A DNA stretch of 64,000 bases from Perognathus longimembris pacificus (taxonomy: Eukaryota; Chordata; Mammalia; Rodentia; Heteromyidae). Under the pieces are notes generated by a model, which saw nothing but the letters and a program-made list of their open reading frames with translations, was not told the origin of the DNA and made no database searches. This document shows positions 56,384 to 64,000 of this stretch, piece by piece; the stretch's first letter is position 1; every line of letters starts with the position of its first letter. Location: NCBI RefSeq assembly GCF_023159225.1, contig NC_063163.1, forward strand, positions 106,237,885-106,301,884, written 5' to 3'. The translations under genes were made by a program, and so were the position numbers.

Positions 56384-56590
56384 GCTAGGCACTGATGGCT
56401 CAAACCTGCAATCCTAGCAACTCAGAAGGCTGAGATCTAAGGATTAACATTTAAAGCCAGCTCAGGCAGGAATTAAACACCAAAAAGCCAGAAGTAGAGC
56501 TGTGACTCAAAGGGTAGAGTGCTAGCCTTGGGCACAAAAACTTAGGGACAGGACTCAAGGCTGGAGTTGAAGCCCCAGGATTTGATATAT
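56384..56590 (+). mobile_element. 7SL-Geo SINE
   Basis: 'ctaggcactgatggctcaaacctgcaatcctagcaactcag' (left half), a shortened linker 'aattaaacacc', Geo ('gctgtgactcaaagggtagagtgctagcc', 'ggagttgaagccccagga'), followed by a TA/CA-rich tail to about 56630. Confidence 0.85.
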
Positions 56591-56888
56591 ATACACACAC
56601 ATATATACATAAACACATACACATATATGTCAGATAACATTTTGCTTTTAAAAGCTTACTGTCTCATTTTGAAGAACAGCCGTATCATTTTACTAGCCTT
56701 TCAGCATGGCAGTGATCTTGTCCCACAAGGAGGATCCCATAGTTAATATTCAACAAATTATATTCTTTTGAGTGAAAAATTCGTCATCCTGTACCTATGC
56801 ACAATAAGGCCTAGCTGTTCAATCTCCTAAAATATTACTTTCTATGATATTCATATTTCCAGCATAAGAAAAGCGCTTTACGTTCATA

Positions 56889-57094
56889 GAGTGATGCTCA
56901 ACTGGGGACAATTTCATCCCCAAGGGGACATTTGAGAATGTCTAGACATATTTTTGGTTGTCACAGTGGGGTTACTACTGGCATCTAGTAGGATAAGGTC
57001 AGAGATGCTCTTTCAAATCCTATAAGGCATAGAAACAGCTCTCCTTTCCTGAACAGAATTATCTGGCCCAAAATATCAATAGGTTGAGAAAACT
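56889..57094 (+). mobile_element. MER5A (hAT-Charlie) DNA transposon
   Basis: Near complete. Starts 'agtgatgctcaactgggg', continues 'aggggacatttgagaatgtctagacatatttttggttgtcac' and 'tactactggcatctagtagg', ends 'tatctggcccaaaatatcaataggttgagaaaactc'. It is a non-autonomous element with no coding capacity. Confidence 0.9.
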
Positions 57095-57260
57095 CTGTAT
57101 TAATATGATATTCTAGAAACCATGGATATTTGCAAAGCACTTTAAAATTTACAGAAGGCTTTGGACTATGTTCTTTCATTTGATCTTATGACATTTCTCT
57201 GAAGTCAGTAGAACAGATTTCACAATATCCATTTAGTTGATGAAGAACAGGCTTGAATGG
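57095..57260 (-). mobile_element. MIR/L2-type remnant, antisense
   Basis: 'tttgcaaagcactttaaaatttacag', 'tttcatttgatcttatgacatttctctgaagtc', 'ccatttagttgatgaagaacagg' follow the order 'aaagcactttac...catttgatcctcac...ccattttacagatgagg'. Confidence 0.6.
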
Positions 57261-57792
57261 TGGTGACTTCTCTGGGAAGAAGGCAAGAAAATAGATGCAA
57301 TAGACTGGGACCCCAATGTCCTGATCACGGCCTCTAACATAGATGAGTGCACTGCTATAATCATGCTTCCATACCTGTTCTGTTATATAACTCTTTCCAG
57401 AAATGTTTATGTGGTTGCCAATGCTTTCAGTAGCCTATGACAATAACAGGGACCAAGTGTTTATTTCTTCTCAATAATATGCTAGGAACCTAATCATTTG
57501 AAGTTTGTGAGGCACACCCTGCATAAATAAAAAGCTTTACCTTTTGTGACTTCAATCAATGAATTCAACCATAGAAAACACACAATTTGCCAGTTGCCTC
57601 TCTTCCCTCTATAGCACTCATGACTGGCAGATATGAAAAAAGAAGTTGGTCCATTATCAGATAGTTTATTTTTTTCATTCCCACCTGCTAGAGTACCATA
57701 GGTTTTCAAGAAAGGCCCAGTATGTGGTCTTTGTATGCACATCCCATTGCCTGGATTTTGGTTTCTCTTAGCCAGTCAGTATATATAGTACC
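57261..57792. other. Unique sequence, no gene seen
   Basis: No repeat or coding frame recognised. Confidence 0.5.
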
Positions 57793-57813
57793 TGTGTGTT
57801 TGTGTGTGTGTGT

Positions 57814-57873
<60 letters not shown>
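57793..57873 (+). repeat. (TG)n(GA)n compound microsatellite
   Basis: TG run with a TATG interruption (57793-57844), then a perfect GA run (57845-57873). Confidence 0.97.
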
Positions 57874-57875
<2 letters not shown>

Positions 57876-58717
57876 CTCAAGAGAATCATAATACTTTTCT
57901 GCTTCACCACAGGAACATGGATTCTTGCAGTGTGTTTGAGTTCTCCTAGAAAATTGGAGAACTAATAGACTCATTGTTCCTGATGTGATTGGAAGATTGT
58001 CGATCAGTTGGATAGTTTCCCAAACAGGGAAAAGCTAGTTCCTCAAAACTAATGTTCCACCTTTCGATCATCACCTGTCTCATCACAGTCATTCAAGTTC
58101 TAAAAACCTTGCAACATAGTACTGATAGTTAAGGACATTCTATAACACATTCAGAAACTAGGGGACTAGATCTCATGTGTATTTTTCTTTCCACAGTGTC
58201 TTTTTCCTTACAGCATCTTTTTGATACTCTCCTGGACATCATTAATATTCTTGGAGAAGATTATAAATATAATGTTTATCAAAATGTAACTCTAAAAATA
58301 GATTCTAATGCTTTTAGAGGCTTTGTGAGCAAATGGGCTGTAGTTCAAATATGGGACCTCCTACTTTGAATTAGCTTGAAAGTACACAAAATGGTACACA
58401 AATGGAACTTGTGTAAAGTAGCATGATCCACATGGCAATATGTGAAACCTTCTCTATAAGTATTGTTAGCAAGAACTAATAGAGCAGAGCCCGGATGTCA
58501 GTGACCACACAATCCACCCCATCCCACTCTAAGCATAGAACACAGACCCACTCCTCCCTCAAAGAGAAGAATCAGAGCCAAGCAATCAATGCAAGAGCTG
58601 GTGGAATGCGTCTTCCTACAGTACACTGGAGTGAAGCTCTAGAGAAGACTGCAGGGTTGCCCCATACAGGCCTACCTTGTCCTTCCACAACTCTGCCAGA
58701 GTTAATGCTAGCTCGAT
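57874..58717. other. Unique sequence, no gene seen
   Basis: No named element. It provides the target site of the L1 at 58732. Confidence 0.5.
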
Positions 58718-58734
58718 AAAATCTGGAGGTTCCC

Positions 58735-59271
58735 TTTTGGCCACATCCCCTCCAACAATTGTTATTATTAGTTTTCTTGATATATGACATTCTTACTGGG
58801 GTGAGATGGAATCTCAATGTTGTTTTGATTTGCATTTCCTTTATGGCCAGTGATGTAGAGGATTTTTTCATATGTCTATTGGCCATTCTCATTTCCTCAT
58901 CACAGAAGTTTCTTTGTAAGTCTTTAGCCCACTTGATGAGGGGGCTATTGGTTCTTTGCGGTTTTGTTTTGGAAGAAGGTAATTTTTTTAGTTCTGCATA
59001 TATTTTAGAGATGAGGCCTTTGTCTGTTGAATGTCCGGTAAAGATCTTCTCCCAGTCTGTGGGCTTTCTGTTTATCTTGAGAGCTATGTCCTTTGCCGTG
59101 CAGAAGCTCTGGAGTTTGATGCAATCCCATTTGTCCAACCTTTCTTTGATTTGTAGCCTTTCAGGGTCTTTGTTAAGGAAGTTCTGTCCTGTGCCAAGTG
59201 TTTCTCCTACTCCTTCCTTTAGTGTTTTCAGGGTGCCTGTTTTGATTTCAAGGTCTTTAATCCATTTGGAA
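58735..59271 (-). pseudogene. L1 ORF2 C-terminal fragment, inverted segment
   Basis: The minus-strand frame is open for about 180 codons. It contains N-S-K-W-I-K-D-L, D-K-W-D-C-I-K-L-Q-S-F-C, H-L-T-P-V-R-M and the first half of the zinc knuckle (C-W-R-G-C). It stops being L1 where the element meets the target site at 58731. The remaining knuckle residues and the final ORF2 part lie on the opposite strand from 59272. It cannot make a functional protein. Confidence 0.9.
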
Positions 59272-59674
59272 TTGTTGGTGGGAATGTAAACTGGTTCAGC
59301 CACTCTGGCAAGCAGTATGGAGATTCCTCAGAAGGCTCAATATAGAACTCCCCTATGACCCAGCAGCCCCACTATTGGGTATCTATCCAAAAGCCAACAA
59401 ACAAAATCACAGTAATGCCACCAGCACAACAATGTTCATCGCAGCACAATTTGTCATAGCGAGAATCTGGAACCAACCCAGATGCCCCTCCATAGATGAA
59501 TGGATCAGGAAAATGTGGTACATATACACAATGGAATTTTATGCCTCTATCAGAAAGAATGACATTGTTCCATTTGTAAGGAAATGGAAGGACTTGGAAA
59601 AAGTTATACTAAGTGAAGTGAGCCAGACCCAAAGAAACATGGACTCTATGGCCTCCCTTATTGGGAATAATTAG
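59272..59674 (+). pseudogene. L1 ORF2 C-terminal end, forward segment
   Basis: Continues ORF2 from just after the inversion point. In one frame it carries W-R-F-L-R-R-L-N, Y-D-P-A-A-P-L-L-G, F-I-A-A-Q-F-V-I-A and the terminal S-L-I-G-N-N followed by a stop at 59672-59674. Close to the copy at 38140 and clearly different from the copy at 45684. Confidence 0.9.
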
Positions 59675-60198
59675 TACAGGTTTAGGCAAGCCATAGCAGA
59701 GCATCACAAGGCCCAATAGCTATACCCTTAGGAACACATAAGATGATGCTAAGTGAAATGAACTCCATGTTATGGAAACAATTGATATATCACAGTTGTA
59801 ACTACTTTCAACGTCCTATGTGTATGTGTAGTTTCTATTATTGATGATGTTCTTGTATCACCTTCCTATGGTTGTACCTACACTATCTCTGTAATCTTAT
59901 CTGAGTATATTGGAAACCGTGTTTACTGGTATTGGAAGTAGGAAATTCAAAGGGAATACCAAATTTGAGAGACACAGGGTAAAAAAAAGAGAAATAACTA
60001 CAAAAGCAATACTTGCAAAACTGTTTGGTGTAAGTGAACTGAACACCTGGGGGGGGAGGGAAAGGGGGGAGGGAGGGGGGCATGAGGGACAAGGCAACAA
60101 ACAGTACAAGAAATGTATCCAATGCCCAACGTATGATAATGTAACCTCTCTGTACATCAGTTTGATAATAAAAATTTGAGAAAAAAAAATCCGGAGGT

Positions 60199-60518
60199 TA
60201 TCATTGGCAAAGGTACAAGAATCAACTTCAAAGCTTCTTGCTCTAAGATTCTGCTAAACATGACTGGTGACCCAATAGTCTATTGGTGCCCAGCCCCTGG
60301 TCAGGTGCTTCAGGCCATAGAGCTTCTCTGAAGACACTTCACCCCACAGGGATCCCCAAGGGAAGGTGGCAGTAGCCCTGGCCATCACCGGGAAAGGGAA
60401 GTGCTGCTGTCAAAGAGATGTCATTTTCTGTCTGCACCATCTGCTCTGGGCCCTCATTTTGAATTCGTAATGAATGTCATATGCAACAATTACATCTGCA
60501 AAAGGGAGAAATGTAGGC
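60199..60518. other. Unique sequence, no gene seen
   Basis: Right flank of the L1 insertion. Nothing recognised. Confidence 0.5.
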
Positions 60519-60551
60519 TGTGTGTGTGTGTGTGTGTGCATGTGTGTGTGT

Positions 60552-60583
<32 letters not shown>
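60519..60583 (+). repeat. (TG)n microsatellite
   Basis: TG run with TGCATG and TATG interruptions. Confidence 0.97.
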
Positions 60584-60849
60584 TCCGTACAAGTAAATAC
60601 CTTTTGCAGGCACAAACACGTAGCTGGAGGGAGTATCTCTTTTGTGTTTGTTTGTTTTGCTTTTCTCTTAATGCTCGAGAAATTATTAGTCACTGGTTAG
60701 ATTTAGATCTAAGCTCTACCATTTAGCTTAGAGTGATTGAAAGTGAGATGCTGGAGTTCCCCAGCCAAGAATAGGAAATAAAAACAAAATAAAATTGAAT
60801 CTAGGCTGCTAACAAAGAATGACAATGGAGTCAGAATGCAGTACATTAT

Positions 60850-61120
60850 TATGCCAGAGAGCATGTGAGCCTTAGAGTCTGACAGCCGGGGCCTTGAACC
60901 TTTGCCCAAACCCTTCCTAGCTCTGGCACTCCGGCTGTGGCTCCAGGCTTCATTGTCCTTCCTCTCTGAGAGAAATTTTGAGTCATAAGGAGCAAGAGCA
61001 CATTGATTAGTGACCAACATGGTACCAGGCACACAAGCAAAGTAGAATCCACCACTGACTCTCAGTGTCCCTAACTGCAGAGTGGAAAGAAGGTTAACAT
61101 TACACAGATAAGTGAGTGGA
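60850..61120 (+). mobile_element. Possible MIR SINE remnant
   Basis: 'gccttagagtctgacagccgggg', 'ctagctctggcactccggctg', and later 'tcagtgtccctaactgcagagtgg' loosely keep MIR order with insertions. Confidence 0.35.
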
Positions 61121-61248
61121 AATGCATCTGGCTGTCACGTTTCAGCAGGCTAACAGCCATAAATGTTAAAGTGGGAGCTTGAAATGTGGGCAGATGTTTT
61201 TAATGTGTTTTTAGAGATATAAATGTGCAATAGGTGTATATAGTTAGA

Positions 61249-61340
61249 AATATAGATAGAAAACAGAGAGATGGGTAAGTAGGTAGATGATTGAGAGATA
61301 GAGAGTTGGATAAGTAGATAGATAGATGATAGATATGCAG
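61249..61340 (+). repeat. (GATA)n/(TAGA)n simple repeat
   Basis: Imperfect tetranucleotide array ('gatagatagatgatag'). Confidence 0.8.
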
Positions 61341-62725
61341 AGACAGACACAGATATGTTTGCATACAAGAAAAATGTGGGAACCATATTTTCCATCTTCA
61401 TGACAATTACTTCTGATTGTGCAATTGGAAAAATAAAACAAACAAAAACAACCTCCATGGAAGCAAGTGTCCTGGAGCACCTGGGGTTTCATCCATGGGT
61501 GGATATAACTGAAAGGGTCTCTGCCTGCCCACCATAGCTGCCCAGCAGGCACCATGGGAAATCATCTCAGCATAGACAGAGCCATGGTGTTCATTTGCAT
61601 ATGCAGAAGCTGGCTTAGGCCGCTAAGCAAAGAAATTTCAAATGTAGGAATAAAAATTCAGCACATCACTTCCCTCACAGGTAACCTGAGGACGGTTTGC
61701 TAATTTGTAAAAGCACAAGTGAATCCCCTCCTACTGGCAGGCACAGTGGGGGTGGAGGTGGGGGTGGCTGGAAAACAGACCACAAGGCCCATGTCAACCC
61801 ACAAGGGTTCAGGATGTGCTGATCCAGAAAAGCATCCAGGGAGGTAGTGGGCCTCCACTAATCCCGTCTGTACACTACCGAAGGGGGAGATGTTTACCCC
61901 CTGGAAGCAGGTAGAAAAAGACCCATGACACATGCCTGTACCACATGGGGTAGATTTAATGAGCTTACTTCTTCAGTCAGTTTCTTTTTTGCCCCTACAA
62001 GCAAAGAAAAAGCTTAGGGCCACCTGGAGAATGGTAATTGCTAGTTCTCCATCCAGGAGCAGATCAGCCACTGTAGTAATAGATTTTTTTTTTTTTTTTG
62101 CAAGAAGAGGAAGCGGTGTACAGTTAGCAACACTGAGCCAGTGCAAGCTCTGAAGCACCTGTCAGCAGATCATCAAGGGACAGACACAGGGTTCAGGCAA
62201 ATCCTGATGGCAGTTTCAGTGCACCACAGTATAGGTTTGGGGAGGTGAACACTATCTAGTGCAATAGCGAAAATAGAGTCAACAAGTGTTAAGGCCTCAG
62301 TGTCTGCTAATCCTTTCTGTTGCCTCTTCCTCTCTAAAGCCCTGACTCATGGGGATATGTGGAAACCATGAAGAAACTACAAACAGAATATTTTCCTTAT
62401 TAATCTAGGTGGCTACCAGCAGAGGGCTCTGAGTAAACACGATTATGGCAACACTTTTGCTATGATTGCTGATGAGATCACAATGAAGCACATTTCTTTT
62501 GACCCTCTAGGAATCCGTTGCCCAGATGTGGCTACCTTGAAGGGAGAGAACATGAAAGCATCCAGTTACTCCTCAATGCCCAGAAGAAGTTCAAAGTCAC
62601 AGGAAAGGATGCCAAAAAACTAACTCCCCAACTTTCTGGACCTGGAACTCCACCCACTAGCAAATGGGACCTAGGTGTGGCCTCCATCCGTGAAGACCTG
62701 GCTTGCCTTCTCCTCCCTCTGGGAG

Positions 62726-62729
<4 letters not shown>
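61341..62729. other. Unique sequence, no gene seen
   Basis: An octamer-type 'catttgcatatgc' lies at 61593-61605 inside a repeat-free block (61540-61670). A G-rich patch is at 61748-61765. No splice-bounded coding frame. Confidence 0.4.

Positions 62730-62757
<28 letters not shown>
62730..62757 (+). repeat. Poly-A run
   Basis: About 28 A. The upstream 400 bases match no SINE or L1 I know, and no target duplication is visible, so it is not assigned to a retrotransposon. Confidence 0.9.
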
Positions 62758-62759
<2 letters not shown>

Positions 62760-63265
62760 TAGAAACAAGGATGGGAAGCTTTCTCCAATGTTTAATTTTC
62801 TGATATAGGGAGGGACAGCAAATGTTCTCTACTTTCTAGAAAAAGCAAATCCATGATCAGATCATTTAACCAGCCAGCCATGAAGAAGATGGTGTTTAAC
62901 TGGAGTTTCTTCTTTCCAATGTTTATGCCTACATGCAGGGCAGTCTTGGCTGCTTGCAGAAACACTTTCAGTTCTGCACTTTGTGACTTCCTATATTGAG
63001 TAGATCCCTCACTTCCTTCTAAGGGCTCACTCTGCACAGCCAAGAAAAGGTGTGCCTGCGAAAGGGACTACAGCAGGCCAGGGCTCTTGCAAGACTGGTA
63101 TTCAAGATTAGATCTGCTTTTTTAGGAAACATCTTGTAGGTTAATTTTTAAGGAAAGCAAAAAAAAACAAAAATCTTCCTTATATGCAGTTGTGATCCTG
63201 TTCAAAATCCCATACTACCCTTTTTTATTTCTCAACTGCAACTTGAATAATAGTACATCAGCTAT
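62758..63265. other. Unique sequence, no gene seen
   Basis: Nothing recognised. Confidence 0.5.
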
Positions 63266-63405
63266 AAAGATTGTCCAGTTCAATCCTCCTCTCCCTTCTG
63301 ACAGTAAGAGAAACAACTACTCAGAAGTAGAATTTTATTGACAAGTTAAAGTTAGTAGCAGAGCTGGGCCGGGATACTGGCTTTTAAACCCTGTGGAGCA
63401 TTTTT
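63266..63405 (-). mobile_element. MIR SINE, antisense
   Basis: 'aagagaaacaactactcagaagtagaattttattgacaagttaaagttagtagcagagctgggccgggatactgg' (63307-63381) is the antisense MIR order ending in the 'agcagagccgggattc' block. Confidence 0.55.
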
Positions 63406-63957
63406 AGTGCCTTGCTGTTGATCAATCTTTCTCCTCCTCCACCAGTTCGTTTTCTCTCCACCTTCCTCTCTCCCATCTCCTCTCCTGGCCTCTCTTTCTT
63501 TAACTTTTTGTCTATAATTTACCATTTTGAGGGATGATATGTCACTTACTAAGTGGTATTATTCAGCTATGTCCTTGGCCCCTGCTTCCTTGTTTTCAGC
63601 ACCCCATCCCTAAACACAGAAAGATGATGAATTCTGGGTAGGTTGGTTGAGGAAGGGGGACATGTAGTCTCACTATATTCCCTCCACTCATGTTTGTAAG
63701 TTATAGTTGAGATGCACTAGAACCAACAGTATTCTCTTTGACCCCTGCCTCTTCTCCCTGCCTGGGTTCTACCCCTCCCATCCCCAGCTTTTTGACCTTT
63801 GATAATTCCTCACTTGAATCTGAGTTCTTGATACCCAAGAGTTCTCCAACATAAGCCTATCATGTTAAGACTATTTTAAACTTATGTTTTTCCTTCTTGT
63901 GATATAAAAAAAATCCCAGAAGTGAACTTTGGCTCATCAAGATGGTCACCTTTACCA
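63406..63957. other. Unique pyrimidine-rich sequence, no gene
   Basis: CT-rich stretch at 63429-63502. No element or coding frame. Confidence 0.5.
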
Positions 63958-63983
63958 AAAAAAAAAAAAAAAAAAAAAAAAAA
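63958..63983 (+). repeat. Poly-A run
   Basis: About 26 A. The preceding 'aagtgaactttggctcatcaag' is not recognised as a SINE. Confidence 0.9.
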
Positions 63984-64000
63984 CACTATCAGACAATTGC

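Larger units (their letters stand above)
58718..60198 (+). mobile_element. L1 with twin-priming 5' inversion, 14-bp target duplication
   Basis: The body is 58732-60184 between AAAATCTGGAGGTT (58718-58731) and AAAATCCGGAGGTT (60185-60198). 58732-59271 is ORF2 sequence in reverse. 59272-60184 continues forward: the last part of ORF2 to a stop at 59672-59674, a 3'-UTR with a G-run tract (60049-60092), and an A-rich tail. The two segments are directly contiguous in L1, so the inversion lost almost nothing. Both ORF2 pieces are nearly free of disabling changes, which suggests a recent insertion. Confidence 0.94.

Noticed and set aside
58572..59303. 243-codon minus-strand frame
   Set aside because: Only the middle is L1 ORF2. 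Both ends run across the inversion joint and the insertion site into unrelated sequence.
62340..62757. Processed pseudogene ending in poly-A
   Set aside because: The long A-run suggested a retrocopy, but no reading frame was recognised and no target duplication was seen.

Overview
This is nuclear DNA from a mammal, almost certainly a rodent of the superfamily Geomyoidea (kangaroo rats, pocket mice, pocket gophers). The strongest evidence is at least eight copies of a dimeric SINE. Its left half is an ID-like, tRNA-Ala-type monomer and its right half is the 'Geo' monomer, the published structure of IDL-Geo, which has been reported only from Geomyoidea. Murid-type B2 elements were not seen. Old pan-mammalian repeats (MIR, L2, MER5A, MaLR LTRs, old L1) are present as expected.

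I find no functional protein-coding gene, rRNA, tRNA or CRISPR array. The window reads as intergenic or deep intronic sequence. Most open frames are chance, simple-repeat or transposon frames. The only recognisable protein-coding sequence is the 3' part of L1 ORF2, in four 5'-truncated L1 copies.

Layout. 1-11 kb: mostly single-copy sequence with IDL-Geo SINEs (5466, 5946), 7SL-Geo chimeric SINEs, an L2 3' end and an unbroken conserved-looking block (8500-8890). 11.2-12.6 kb: an ID remnant whose tail has grown into a 235-bp purine tract, then a clean solo LTR with a 6-bp target duplication (12136-12596). 16.9-18.0 kb: two head-on IDL-Geo copies, one inserted at the end of the other, then a 7SL-Geo SINE. 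22 kb: a candidate regulatory block containing a near-palindrome. 24.5-26.2 kb: a pile-up of SINEs, B1, a MaLR LTR and an old L1. 28-38 kb: scattered SINEs, an L1 with an inverted 5' end (31460-31958), a SINE nested in another SINE (37.6-38.0 kb) and an L1 3' end (38.1-38.9 kb). 39-45 kb: microsatellites, L2 pieces and old SINEs. 45684-46872: a young L1 3' end with an uninterrupted ORF2 C-terminus and perfect 14-bp target duplications. 47-56 kb: mainly unique sequence with 7SL-Geo SINEs and a Tigger-like fragment. 56889-57094: MER5A. 58732-60184: a 1.45-kb L1 with a twin-priming inversion that splits the ORF2 zinc knuckle. 60-64 kb: microsatellites and unique sequence.

The most informative patterns are (1) one right-hand 'Geo' monomer attached to two unrelated left halves (ID-type and 7SL-type), (2) two L1 copies with a clean 5' inversion, (3) two L1 3'-UTR lineages side by side, and (4) many of the larger microsatellites growing directly out of SINE tails. 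Coordinates of old repeats are approximate. All family names come from recognition by eye, not from a database search.
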